Positions 45,701 to 54,035 of a stretch of 57,275 bases of DNA are shown one piece after another. The DNA comes from Phycisphaerae bacterium. GTDB taxonomy: Bacteria; Planctomycetota; Phycisphaerae; Sedimentisphaerales; UBA12454. Both the position numbers and the translations under genes were made by a program. Under the pieces are notes generated by a model, which saw nothing but the letters and a program-made list of their open reading frames with translations, was not told where the DNA came from and did no database searches. The stretch lies in NCBI GenBank assembly GCA_026386845.1, contig JAPLMW010000001.1:1-57275 (forward strand). Direction: 5' to 3'. Each line of letters starts with the position of its first letter. Position 1 is the stretch's first letter.

Positions 45701-46327
45701 TTAAACCGGTCTATGTTTACCTGAAGAAATACCAATCAGAGCCGAAAAGGCAAATAATAGAACGGTTGAAGGTTCGGGATTGATATAGAAATCCAGCCTT
45801 ACCCCTTTAAAGGTGCCGGTGTCGGCATATATCCAGTCTTTAACCCTGATCTGCCAGGTGCCGGAACTCTGCTGACCATAAAAATCAGTCAGACTGCCCG
45901 GACCGTTTGGGCGAAACAGGCCGCAATATGGAGGCTTGCCGCTGTCGATGCTGATAGGGCTTTCAGCGTCAAAAACCGTCCAGTAGAAATTTGCCCTGTT
46001 GGGTTCAAACATACGGCCGCCGTCTTTATCGTAATCGTAGCTGTTGATACAGACCTCGGTGCCGGCAGGGCTTTTAAGATAAATCTGCAGGTCGCAGATG
46101 CTTGTATGCTCTATATTAAGCGCTAAATCTATATTGAGAACTTTGCCGGCTATCGGCACGAAGATATTCTCTACCACCTCGATGTTCTTCAGATTCGGGT
46201 CGCCGAATGGTTTGTTAATGCTCCTGCCGAAAGAATAATAACCTTCTGCCGGAGCCGAATATTGAAAAATACAGATAATTACCCCCGCCGCCGCCCACAG
46301 ACGTAGTATCCTGCTGTGATTGTCCAT
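45701..46327 (-). CDS. PEP-CTERM protein with proprotein-convertase P-like domain
   Basis: I choose the ATG at 46327 (208 residues) because a signal peptide follows (ILRLWAAAGVIICIFQYSAP). The frame is open back to 46465, but that extension looks non-coding. Residues 35-180 form a jelly-roll of the proprotein-convertase P-domain type (VLNIDLALNIEHTSICDLQI, GTWQIRVKDWIYADTGTF). The C-terminus has NPEPST, a hydrophobic helix and a basic tail, a PEP-CTERM sorting signal. It is probably exported and anchored to the envelope. No protease domain is attached. Confidence 0.82.
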   Translation of the reverse strand: MDNHSRILRLWAAAGVIICIFQYSAPAEGYYSFGRSINKPFGDPNLKNIEVVENIFVPIAGKVLNIDLALNIEHTSICDLQIYLKSPAGTEVCINSYDYDKDGGRMFEPNRANFYWTVFDAESPISIDSGKPPYCGLFRPNGPGSLTDFYGQQSSGTWQIRVKDWIYADTGTFKGVRLDFYINPEPSTVLLFAFSALIGISSGKHRPV

Positions 46328-46376
46328 TGAGGGACTATTATAGGATTTCTCGGCCTGAATGCAATGGAAAAACGGG

Positions 46377-46793
46377 TTATTCTCCGATGATTTTGACAAG
46401 GACGCGTTTTTTTCGTCTGCCGTCGAATTCACCGTAAAAAATCTGCTCCCAAGGCCCAAAATCAAGCCTGCCGTCCGTTACAGCAACGACAACTTCTCTG
46501 CCCATAATCGTCCTTTTTAAATGGGCGTCGCCGTTATCCTCGGCGCTGTTGTGATGATACTGCGAATATGGTTTTTCGGGTGCGAGTTTTTCCAGCCAGG
46601 TTTCAAAATCCTGATGGAGCCCCGATTCGTCATCATTGATAAAAACACTTGCGGTTATGTGCATTGCGTTGACAAGGCATAAGCCTTCTTTTATGTCGCT
46701 TTCAGACAGACACTGTTCAACCTGCGGCGTGATATTGATAAACTGCCGCCTCATCGGCGTATTAAAATAAAGTTCCTTTTTATAACTTTTCAT
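46377..46793 (-). CDS. YjbQ family protein (UPF0047)
   Basis: This 138-residue protein has all landmarks of the YjbQ/UPF0047 family: [20 protein letters not shown], the YHHN motif followed by DGDAHL ([19 protein letters not shown]), and [19 protein letters not shown]. The clustered His residues form a metal-like site. Some members show weak thiamine-phosphate-synthase activity, but the main role is unknown. It is transcribed with the PEP-CTERM gene at 46327 or alone; no partner is evident. Confidence 0.93.
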   Translation of the reverse strand: MKSYKKELYFNTPMRRQFINITPQVEQCLSESDIKEGLCLVNAMHITASVFINDDESGLHQDFETWLEKLAPEKPYSQYHHNSAEDNGDAHLKRTIMGREVVVAVTDGRLDFGPWEQIFYGEFDGRRKKRVLVKIIGE

Positions 46794-46912
46794 AACTTAT
46801 CCTTAAAAACCACGGATTGCGCAGATTTCACTGATTTTTATATATCGGTCTCCGGTTACAAATGCAGCAAATTTTTAAAGTGCAATGTTCAGTTTCGTAA
46901 AGAAATAGGCAT

Positions 46913-47314
46913 TCACATTTTTGTTCTTTCGATGTAATTTTTATACGGCAGATAGTTTTTGTACAAATATGAGCCATATATAATGCCCAAAACGGGAAAC
47001 AATATAAGAGCTTGTGTGCCGGAAAGTTTTAGTTCTCCAGAAATACACATTAGAACGAACAATAAGAGGCAGAGCAGACCTGTTAATGCAGCGGTGTACC
47101 AGGCCATGAAATTATTTCTAATATAAAAGCATACAAACACCACAGACATTATCAAAACTACGACCTTTTGAACAAAATTCCAATTAAATACAACATTCTG
47201 CATGCCGTAATTACCCATTTTTATGAACATGGTAACAATCTCGTAAAGGGTGGCAAGCAGACCAAGTACAAAAACGATAAAAATCATTTTTAACGGATTG
47301 CTATCATTTCTCAT
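46913..47314 (-). CDS. Small hypothetical membrane protein
   Basis: This 133-residue protein has four predicted membrane helices (about 8-30, 42-62, 67-90, 100-118) with a basic C-terminal tail (NYIERTKM). I recognise no family. It is probably real, since it lies in the same orientation as its neighbours and its start follows a run of purines. It sits 77 nt from the DUF502 gene. Confidence 0.6.
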   Translation of the reverse strand: MRNDSNPLKMIFIVFVLGLLATLYEIVTMFIKMGNYGMQNVVFNWNFVQKVVVLIMSVVFVCFYIRNNFMAWYTAALTGLLCLLLFVLMCISGELKLSGTQALILFPVLGIIYGSYLYKNYLPYKNYIERTKM

Positions 47315-47391
47315 TTTTAACCTATCTATAATCTAATGTTTACTTCTAATTTTATAACTTTTCATAACAACCTTTTGTAAACCTGCTCGAT

Positions 47392-47985
47392 TTATTTTTT
47401 CCCCGTTGACAGGCCCGCCGTTAAAGCGAACTTCATTGCCTCTTCAATACTCATATCAACAATTGTTATTCTGGATTTCGGCACTATTACGGTGAAACCG
47501 CCCACCTGATAGCTCATAGGCAGATAAACCGCAATCTTATCTTTGTCTCCGAGATTTTTCGGCAAATCCTTAAAATCTTCTCTGGTAATAAAACCAATCA
47601 GGCCGACATCTTTGTTATCAAGCAAATCTACCTTTACGACTTTGTTAAAATTTTTCTTTTTCGCGGCGTCAAAAAAACCGGCAAGGTCTTTAAAGGAATT
47701 ATAGAAATATTTGATAAACGGCACTTTTTCTAATAGCCGTTCGCCGGCTTCAAATAACCGGCGAAACAGCCAGAGATTGAGCAGTACACCGAAACCCAAT
47801 ATCAATAATAAGCCGGCCGCTACGCCCATACCCGGCAGATAAAGCTTATCCGGGATTATGAATTTTATAACTGAGCTGAGTAAAATTTCCGCCGTTTTCA
47901 CCAGCCAGTAGATAATGTACGAAGTTAATACGATTGGCAAAAGAGCTATGAGACCCTGAATGAAATATTTGCTTATTTTTTTCAT
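47392..47985 (-). CDS. DUF502 family membrane protein
   Basis: This 197-residue protein matches the DUF502 pattern: an N-terminal helix (GLIALLPIVLTSYIIYWLVK), a second helix (about 52-75), then VPFIKYFYNSFKDLAGFF and a soluble C-terminal part with VYLPMSYQVGGFTVIVPKS. DUF502 proteins are widespread inner-membrane proteins of unknown function. No operon partner with known function is visible. Confidence 0.9.
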   Translation of the reverse strand: MKKISKYFIQGLIALLPIVLTSYIIYWLVKTAEILLSSVIKFIIPDKLYLPGMGVAAGLLLILGFGVLLNLWLFRRLFEAGERLLEKVPFIKYFYNSFKDLAGFFDAAKKKNFNKVVKVDLLDNKDVGLIGFITREDFKDLPKNLGDKDKIAVYLPMSYQVGGFTVIVPKSRITIVDMSIEEAMKFALTAGLSTGKK

Positions 47986-48057
47986 ATTCCGCTTTCCAAA
48001 AACAGTTAAAAGATAAATAATTTACCAGTCATACGAATTTATCGGTTTATTCCCGGC

Positions 48058-49233
48058 TTAATGCCGCGTGTTCGTATTGTTGAGCCGGTTGTTATAAATT
48101 TTTTCGATGGTGTCAACCATTGTTTTCGGCGAAAATTTTTCTTTGACGAATTCTCTGCCGTTTGAACCAAGTTTTAATCTTAAATTTTCATTCGCGATTA
48201 GTTCTGCGCAAGTTTCTGTCAATTGCTCGACATTTTCAGGCTCGACAAGCCTGCCGGTGTCAGGATTTACAACCTCGTTTGCGCCGTCAATATCGAAACT
48301 TATCGCAGGTTTTCCGGAAACAAGCGCCTGCGGCAGAACTCTTGCCAACCCCTCGCGCAGTGAGCAATGAACCAAAATATCTGATGATTGAATTACAAGA
48401 GGCATCTGCTCAACAGGCAAAAGACCTGTGAACCTGAATTTATCGGATAAACCTGAATCGGCGATTTGCTTTTGTAATTGCTCTTTCAAAATTCCATCGC
48501 CGACAAAGAGCCAGATTACGTTTTCGAAACGCCCTGCAAGTTCCTTGGCTGATTCAATTATATATTTATGACCTTTTAGATGAAATAGTCTCGCGATTGT
48601 TACAAGAACAATAGCATTTTGGGGAATATTATATTTTTTGCGGAAGTCATTTCGCTGCCGGACAGGGATTGGATTTAGAAATTGCTCTTCCTCAATAGCC
48701 GAATAGGCGGTTATGTATTGTTCGGGTCTGCCGATTCCTGCGGCAAGGCTTTTTTCTGTCATTGCATCGGCTACGCAAATAAAAGCATCTGTTTTTTTCG
48801 CGGCGGCTCTTTCAACAGCGATATAAAACTTATTAAGCAACGGATTTTGGTATTCGTGAAAAGAAAGGCCGTGAACGGAATGAACTATTTTCGGCCGATT
48901 CTTTAAATTGTGTGCTGCGAATCGACCGAGGATGCCTGCTTTGGCTGAATGGGTGTGAACAATATCAGGCTGAATTTCAGCAAGCAGTTTTTTTATAGCC
49001 TGATACGCTGGTATGTCGTAGAGCGGATTAATCTGCCGCCGTATCGAATCGATAACGATTGTTTTGAATTTCTGGTTTTTAGTTTGCTCGAAAAGTTCGC
49101 CTTCAGGGCCTAAAGCAGGGCCTGTGATTAAAGTTACATCGTGGCCGCGGGCAGCAAGACCTTTGCAGGTGATAAGAGTGTTCTCTTGAGCGCCACCTAA
49201 TATAAGTCGTGTGATAATATGTATAATTTTCAT
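48058..49233 (-). CDS. GT4-family glycosyltransferase
   Basis: The ATG at 49233 gives 391 residues starting KIIHIITRLILGGAQENTL, the usual GT4 N-terminus; a GTG four codons earlier is possible. It has a GT-B fold with VHTHSAKAGILGRFAA in the first half and the donor-binding GGAQ, VGDG and EGLARVLPQALVSGKPAI motifs. GT4 enzymes transfer a sugar from NDP-sugar to lipid or glycan acceptors, often in polysaccharide synthesis. No other glycan-synthesis gene is near, so the product is unknown. Confidence 0.92.
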   Translation of the reverse strand: MKIIHIITRLILGGAQENTLITCKGLAARGHDVTLITGPALGPEGELFEQTKNQKFKTIVIDSIRRQINPLYDIPAYQAIKKLLAEIQPDIVHTHSAKAGILGRFAAHNLKNRPKIVHSVHGLSFHEYQNPLLNKFYIAVERAAAKKTDAFICVADAMTEKSLAAGIGRPEQYITAYSAIEEEQFLNPIPVRQRNDFRKKYNIPQNAIVLVTIARLFHLKGHKYIIESAKELAGRFENVIWLFVGDGILKEQLQKQIADSGLSDKFRFTGLLPVEQMPLVIQSSDILVHCSLREGLARVLPQALVSGKPAISFDIDGANEVVNPDTGRLVEPENVEQLTETCAELIANENLRLKLGSNGREFVKEKFSPKTMVDTIEKIYNNRLNNTNTRH

Positions 49234-49249
49234 AAAGCAGGACACGAAA

Positions 49250-49350
49250 AAATTGAAAATTGAAGATTTAAGATTGAAGATTTGTGGAATCTGCCTGCGG
49301 CAATATTATTTTTTATCAATTTTAAATTTTCAATCTTCATTCTTCAATCA
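49250..49350. repeat. ATTGAAGATTG-type inverted repeat, second locus
   Basis: Between the GT4 start and the truA stop, 'attgaaaattgaagattt' words (49250-49282) face their imperfect complement (about 49318-49350). The layout equals that at 42361-42457, so this is a dispersed intergenic repeat family. Confidence 0.65.
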
Positions 49351-50091
49351 GTATTTAATCCACATTAAACAAAGTCCCGGAGCCGGGGCGATAGGGCCGG
49401 CGGCATTGCGGCTTTTGGCTTCAATGATTTCATCTATTTTGTCCGGCTGCCAGTGGCCTCGGCCGATTTCAACAAGCGTTCCGACAATATTCCTTACCAT
49501 ATTATACAAAAATCCGTTCGCTTCAACTTCAATATATATCCATTCGCCATTTTGTGTTACATCGCAGCGAAAAATAGTTCTGACAGAACTACTGCGTTTG
49601 TCGCAGGCGGTAGCGAAAGATTTAAAATCCTTTTCACCGATGAATTTTTTCGCCGCTTCCTGCATCGGCGCGATATCAAGTTTGCCGGGACGGTGCCAGC
49701 AGTGGCTAATCTGCATAACCGGACGGGTTCTGCCTGTGTAAATCGAATAACGGTAAAGTTTGTTTTTCGCGCCCTTTATCGCATCAAAATCATCGGGCAC
49801 ATCGGCAGCTTCAATAACGACAATTTCCGGCGGAAGATACTGGCTTATCGCCTTTGCGAAGCGCTCGGTTGGAATCGGCGTATCGAGCCGGACATTTGCG
49901 ACCTGGCCCAGTGCGCTTACGCCGGCATCGGTCCGGCTTGCGCCGTTAACTTCAACATTTTCGAGACAGGTAAGATTTTCAATTGCCTGTTTTATTTCAG
50001 CCTCGATGGTTTTCCGCCCCGGCTGTTTCTGCCAGCCGCTGTATCCGCTTCCATCATATTGAATCGTAAGTCGTATGTTTCTTTGGCTCAT
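49348..50091 (-). CDS. truA: tRNA pseudouridine synthase A
   Basis: This 247-residue enzyme makes pseudouridine at positions 38-40 of tRNA anticodon arms. The catalytic Asp54 lies in GASRTDAGVSALGQV. FAKAISQYLPPEI, the RTIF segment and the C-terminal GFLYNMVRNIVGTLVEIG are standard. Length and motifs match the family fully. The frame ends in the dispersed repeat at 49350. It is followed upstream (to the right) by a cassette bounded by inverted repeats. Confidence 0.96.
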   Translation of the reverse strand: MSQRNIRLTIQYDGSGYSGWQKQPGRKTIEAEIKQAIENLTCLENVEVNGASRTDAGVSALGQVANVRLDTPIPTERFAKAISQYLPPEIVVIEAADVPDDFDAIKGAKNKLYRYSIYTGRTRPVMQISHCWHRPGKLDIAPMQEAAKKFIGEKDFKSFATACDKRSSSVRTIFRCDVTQNGEWIYIEVEANGFLYNMVRNIVGTLVEIGRGHWQPDKIDEIIEAKSRNAAGPIAPAPGLCLMWIKY

Positions 50092-50141
50092 AAAAATAGA
50101 ATACAGAATTCAGAATACAGTAGTCAGAATAAAAATCAAAA

Positions 50142-50705
50142 TTAAAAATATAAGCTTGCCCAAGGGCGCAGTAAGCTCCAATACTGGGTAGGCATCAATA
50201 TTTTAATACCAATTTCTTTATGAATATGTCCGGCGTTTTTTGAAAGTTTATGGTCTATTGTCAGAAAAACGTCACATTCGAGTATTGTCGCATCTTGTAT
50301 AAGCTTGCGATCTTTCGTCCCCAGATAACCAAATTGCGACTCTTCGAGTTTCCCTGCCAAGCTTATCCCTTGACCACCAAAAGGACTGTTTTCATACCGT
50401 CTAATACAAGATTGCCAGTAATCAAGCATCTCGAAAGCCCATTGAAGATAACTTGTGTCACCCTTATTTTTTACCTCAATAAGGCTATTTTCTGATAAAG
50501 CAAATTCATGAAGGGCTCGACTTTGCACAAGAAAAATATTTCTCAATGCCTCAATGTTTTCTGGCCATATTCCCTCTTTAACATCGAAGGATTCTCCATC
50601 ATAAATGAACCCTCCATAGGTATGTAATGTTTGAAGTATAGAGGAGTCTAGGAAAATGCGTTTTGGCAAAGCTTCAAAATCATTTTTTTTAAAATCGGTA
50701 GCCAT
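50142..50705 (-). CDS. PIN-domain protein
   Basis: This 187-residue protein has a PIN-like fold. The first acidic residue lies in RIFLDSSIL and the others in GTKDRKLIQDATILE and CDVFLTIDHKLSKNA, the D..DA.I and TxD patterns of PIN nucleases. Typical VapC toxins have 130-150 residues; this one is longer through an insertion (about 35-110). No antitoxin is adjacent, so it may be a standalone nuclease or a solitary member. It lies inside the inverted-repeat-flanked cassette. Confidence 0.7.
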   Translation of the reverse strand: MATDFKKNDFEALPKRIFLDSSILQTLHTYGGFIYDGESFDVKEGIWPENIEALRNIFLVQSRALHEFALSENSLIEVKNKGDTSYLQWAFEMLDYWQSCIRRYENSPFGGQGISLAGKLEESQFGYLGTKDRKLIQDATILECDVFLTIDHKLSKNAGHIHKEIGIKILMPTQYWSLLRPWASLYF

Positions 50706-50750
50706 GTTATGAGAAATTTGAATGCAGAAAATATATTGTTTGCAATTTCT

Positions 50751-51119
50751 CTATCGCAAATCTTGTTTCGCAAACGAGTTAATATATGCTGTTAATATTT
50801 TACTTATTTCCTCTGCATTTTGGGACAAAGAAACACTGTCGCAGTAGCCGAGGTCTTTTGCCAGCAATAAATAATAACGACACTCCTCAAGCGAACCCTG
50901 AGCTATATTGTAATAACGAATCTTGTCTGCTTTGCCGGTCTTCTTGAAGCCTTCGGTAATATTAGCAGGTACTGATACTGCTGCTCGCCTGATTTGTGAA
51001 GTCAGGCCATACATTTCCGTTTTAGGGAAACAAACGGTCATTTTGTAAATCTCAATTACAAAGCTATGTGCTTTTTGCCAAACTATCAGGTCTTGAAAAC
51101 TTTTGGCAGGCTTATTCAT
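50751..51119 (-). CDS. Four-helix-bundle protein (S23/IVS-encoded type)
   Basis: This 122-residue protein has the family start FQDLIVWQKAHSFVIEIY, then QIRRAAVSVPANITEGF and the RYYNIAQGSLEECRYYLLLA helix. The family was first found encoded in 23S rRNA intervening sequences and is now known from many chromosomal sites, with no settled function. It is common in planctomycetes and often lies beside repeats, as here. It is transcribed in the same direction as the PIN gene. Confidence 0.92.
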   Translation of the reverse strand: MNKPAKSFQDLIVWQKAHSFVIEIYKMTVCFPKTEMYGLTSQIRRAAVSVPANITEGFKKTGKADKIRYYNIAQGSLEECRYYLLLAKDLGYCDSVSLSQNAEEISKILTAYINSFAKQDLR

Positions 51120-51152
51120 TCTGTCTTCTGTATTCTGAATACTGAATTCTCC

Positions 51153-52151
51153 TTACAACAGTTCAGCTATTTGTATCGCGTTCAGTGCTGCGCCTTTTCG
51201 AATCTGGTCGCCGACAACCCAGAGGTTAATTGCCCGCCTGTCGGCAATAGATTCATCCTGACGGATTCTGCCGACATAGACATCGTCTTTGCCGCTTGCG
51301 TCAATAGGCATCGGGAAACGGTTATTTTTCGCATCGTCAATCAGCGAAACGCCCGGTGCGTGTTCGAGCAGATTACGAACCTGGTCGGGGGTAATCGGGT
51401 CCCTGAATTCAAGATTGATACTCTCACTATGAGCACGAAAAACGGCTACGCGAACGCAGGTGCAGGTAATAGCAATATCAGGGCAGTCGAATATTTTATG
51501 CGTTTCGTGAATCATTTTCATTTCTTCGAGATTATAGCCGTTGGCTCCAACCTCAGAATCGTGGCTGAACAAATTAAACGCAATCTGATATTTGAATTTG
51601 CTGCAGGTCGGCTCTTTGCCGTCCAGAATTTCCCTTGTCTGATTGAGAAGCTCGGTCATACCGGCCTGTCCTGCTCCGCTGGTCGCCTGATAGGTGCTGA
51701 TGACCATTCTTTTTATCGGATTGGCTTTGTGCAGCGGCCAAATCGGAACATTGGCGATTATGGTTGAACAGTTCGGATTGGCGATTATGCCTTTGTGTTT
51801 TTTTATCGCCTCCGGATTGACCTCCGGAACCACCAGCGGGACATCAGGGTCCATCCTGAACGCACTTGAATTGTCAACGACAACCGCACCTGCTTTTACC
51901 GCGGCATGTGCGAATTGTTTGCTGCGGGATGCGCCTGCGCTGAAAAGGGCGATATCAATACCGTCGAAACTGTTTTCCTTCAGCTCTTCGACCGGGTAAT
52001 CTTTGCCTTTGAACTTGACGGTTTTGCCGACAGAACGTGCCGAAGCGAGCATCCTTATGGATTTAACGGGGAAATCCCGCTGCTCAAGAATATTTATAAA
52101 TTCCTGACCTACCGCTCCGGTTACGCCTGCAATTGCTACATTTTTTGCCAT
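51153..52151 (-). CDS. asd: Aspartate-semialdehyde dehydrogenase
   Basis: This 332-residue enzyme reduces aspartyl phosphate to aspartate semialdehyde, the branch point to lysine, methionine and threonine. It opens with the NADP-binding AIAGVTGAVGQEFI. The catalytic Cys128 lies in ANPNCSTI, and STYQATSGAGQAGMTEL is conserved. A C-terminal HAPGVSLIDD is present. It belongs to the USG-1/bacterial type of 330-340 residues. It is divergent from the leucine operon, sharing a 140-nt upstream region. Confidence 0.96.
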   Translation of the reverse strand: MAKNVAIAGVTGAVGQEFINILEQRDFPVKSIRMLASARSVGKTVKFKGKDYPVEELKENSFDGIDIALFSAGASRSKQFAHAAVKAGAVVVDNSSAFRMDPDVPLVVPEVNPEAIKKHKGIIANPNCSTIIANVPIWPLHKANPIKRMVISTYQATSGAGQAGMTELLNQTREILDGKEPTCSKFKYQIAFNLFSHDSEVGANGYNLEEMKMIHETHKIFDCPDIAITCTCVRVAVFRAHSESINLEFRDPITPDQVRNLLEHAPGVSLIDDAKNNRFPMPIDASGKDDVYVGRIRQDESIADRRAINLWVVGDQIRKGAALNAIQIAELL

Positions 52152-52248
52152 TTTTCTGGCTCCTTATACTCTTTAAACCTTTGTAAAGCCGAAACATACT
52201 AATAATTTATGCCGGAAAAGTCAAGATGCAGCCTAAAAAAACGAATTT

Positions 52249-52289
52249 TTGCTTGCTTTTTCCGGAAAGTTTCTATATCATAAGGGGCT
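52249..52289 (+). promoter_or_regulatory. Putative promoter of the leucine operon leader
   Basis: TTGCTT (52253-52258) and TATCAT (52276-52281) with a 17-nt spacer precede the short leader ORF. A start near 52288 would make the leader almost leaderless; a slightly upstream start would include AAGGGG (52282-52287). Confidence 0.4.
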
Positions 52290-52364
52290 ATGGCTAAGCA
52301 GAATCAAAATATTAAGTCCATTTCAACAGCAATTATCCTGCTGGCCCTCCTGTTGCGCCCGTAA
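52290..52364 (+). CDS. Putative leucine-rich leader peptide of the leu operon
   Basis: A 24-codon ORF ends in ISTAIILLALLLRP. Codons 15-22 read Ile-Ile-Leu-Leu-Ala-Leu-Leu-Leu, an unusual branched-chain run directly upstream of leuA. Such peptides sense leucine supply by ribosome stalling in attenuation-controlled leu operons. A 9-bp hairpin (52351-52373) begins within the last Leu codons and has the stop codon in its loop. No strong T-run follows directly, so a classical terminator is uncertain. The purine stretch AAGGGG lies only two bases before the ATG. Confidence 0.5.
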   Translation: MAKQNQNIKSISTAIILLALLLRP

Positions 52365-52373
52365 GGCGCAACA
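52351..52373 (+). promoter_or_regulatory. Hairpin over the end of the Leu-rich leader
   Basis: TGTTGCGCC pairs perfectly with GGCGCAACA across a five-base loop. It overlaps the last leucine codons, so a ribosome stalled at them would prevent it forming. The T-rich GTTTTTGTTT at 52401-52410 lies nearly 30 nt later. leuA starts at 52476. Confidence 0.5.
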
Positions 52374-52475
52374 GAATCCTTTCTAAAAATCACCCATATT
52401 GTTTTTGTTTGTAGTAGAAATTAAGCCAGTTTTATTGCATAATTTACGCTTTAAAAGACCAAAAGGAGACAAGTT

Positions 52476-54026
52476 ATGTCTACTGAAGAAAAAGTGATAG
52501 TTTTTGATACGACGCTTCGCGATGGCGAGCAGGCCGCCGGAACCAGATTAGGTGTCAGGGAAAAGCTCGAACTGGCCATGCAGCTTGCCAAACTTGGCGT
52601 TGACGTTATTGAAGCCGGCTTTCCGGTTTCCTCGCCACAGGACTTCGAAGCGGTGCAATTGATAGCCCAACAGGTAACAGGCCCGACTATCTGCGGGCTT
52701 TCGAGAGCGGTCGATAAGGATATCGATTCCGCCGGAGCGGCTTTGAAGAAAGCCAAAAAGGCGAGAATACATACCGGCCTTGGTATCAGCGATATTCATA
52801 TCGCAAGCAAGTTCAAGGATGACAAATACGGCAAAACGCTCAAGGATAAAAAAGAGAAAGCTCTTGATATGGGCGTCAAGGCCGTCAAACGCGCCAAGCA
52901 ATATACCGATGATGTCGAGTTCTATTGTGAAGACTCCGGCAGGGCGGACAAAGAATATCTGTATAGAGTTATCGAGGCCGTTATAAACGCAGGTGCAACG
53001 ACGGTAAATATTCCCGATACGACCGGCTACTCGATACCGGAGCAGTTCGGCCAGTTGATTGCTGATATATTCCGAAAAGTTCCAAACGCTAAAAAAGCTG
53101 TAATCAGCGTTCACTGCCACGACGATTTAGGAATGTCCGTTGCAAATACTCTTGCCGGCGTCCGAAACGGCGCAAGACAGGTCGAATGCACCATCAACGG
53201 TGTCGGTGAGCGGGCGGGAAACGCTTCGCTTGAAGAAACTGTAATGGCGATGAGAACGCGAAAGGACTTTTTCGGCATTGATACGAAGATAAATGCGAAA
53301 GAGCTGTATAAAACAAGCAGAATGGTTTCCGAGATGCTCGGGATATTTGTTCCGCCGAATAAAGCAATCGTTGGTGCAAACGCCTTTGCGCACAGCAGCG
53401 GGATACACGTTGATGGCTTCCTGAAGAACCCGCTGACCTATGAAATAATCCGGCCGGAAGATGTCGGCTCGCCGAAAAGCGTGGTCGTGCTTACCGCCAG
53501 AACGGGCAGGCATGGCCTTAAACACAGATTAAGCGAGCTTGGATACAAAGTGTCGGAAGCAGAGCTTGAACAGCTATACCAGAGATTTCTCGATGTCGCG
53601 GACAAGAAAACGGAAGTTTTCGATGAAGATATCGCGGCCCTTGTCGGCGATGAGATAAGAGCGGTCGAGCATATATTCGAGCTTCAATATCTTCACGTTG
53701 CCTGCGGGACGGGAACTCTGCCGACCGCGAGCGTAAAAATGAAAGTAAAAGGCAAAGATGCTCCTGTAATCGCGGCTGCCTGCGGAGACGGGCCTGTCGA
53801 TGCTGCTTACGAAGCGATAAGAATCGCAGCCGGACAATCGCCGAAGCTGGAGCACTACTCTATAAAGGCTGTTACCGGCGGAAAAGAAGCGCTCGGCGAA
53901 GCGACCGTAAAAGTAATTGATAAAAACGGCGTAAGATTTACCGGCAGAGGTGTCTCGACTGATATTATCGAGGCCTCGGCAAAGGCTTACGTTGATGCGA
54001 TAAACAGAATGATGGCGAAAGAATAG
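52476..54026 (+). CDS. leuA: 2-isopropylmalate synthase
   Basis: This 516-residue enzyme condenses acetyl-CoA with 2-oxoisovalerate, the first step of leucine synthesis. The catalytic motif [16 protein letters not shown] and the zinc-binding [15 protein letters not shown] lie in the N-terminal TIM barrel (1-270). The C-terminal LeuA dimer domain for leucine feedback starts at about 390. The size matches bacterial short-form LeuA. AAGGAG precedes the ATG. It leads leuA-leuC-leuD-leuB, and a leucine-rich leader lies upstream. Confidence 0.95.
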   Translation: MSTEEKVIVFDTTLRDGEQAAGTRLGVREKLELAMQLAKLGVDVIEAGFPVSSPQDFEAVQLIAQQVTGPTICGLSRAVDKDIDSAGAALKKAKKARIHTGLGISDIHIASKFKDDKYGKTLKDKKEKALDMGVKAVKRAKQYTDDVEFYCEDSGRADKEYLYRVIEAVINAGATTVNIPDTTGYSIPEQFGQLIADIFRKVPNAKKAVISVHCHDDLGMSVANTLAGVRNGARQVECTINGVGERAGNASLEETVMAMRTRKDFFGIDTKINAKELYKTSRMVSEMLGIFVPPNKAIVGANAFAHSSGIHVDGFLKNPLTYEIIRPEDVGSPKSVVVLTARTGRHGLKHRLSELGYKVSEAELEQLYQRFLDVADKKTEVFDEDIAALVGDEIRAVEHIFELQYLHVACGTGTLPTASVKMKVKGKDAPVIAAACGDGPVDAAYEAIRIAAGQSPKLEHYSIKAVTGGKEALGEATVKVIDKNGVRFTGRGVSTDIIEASAKAYVDAINRMMAKE

Positions 54027-54035
54027 GGAAATAAA

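Larger units (their letters stand above)
50098..51150. repeat. Inverted repeat pair flanking the PIN and four-helix genes
   Basis: A 33-nt sequence at 50098-50130 (containing CAGAATTCAGAATACAG) has an inverted copy at 51118-51150, identical at 29 of 33 positions. The pair brackets two genes (50142-50705 and 50751-51119) between truA and asd. The words (GAATACAGAATTC) are common in intergenic repeats of planctomycetes. Confidence 0.7.

Noticed and set aside
49453-50145. 230-codon plus-strand frame opposite truA
   Set aside because: It is antisense to a full-length TruA with catalytic motifs, and its own sequence matches no family.
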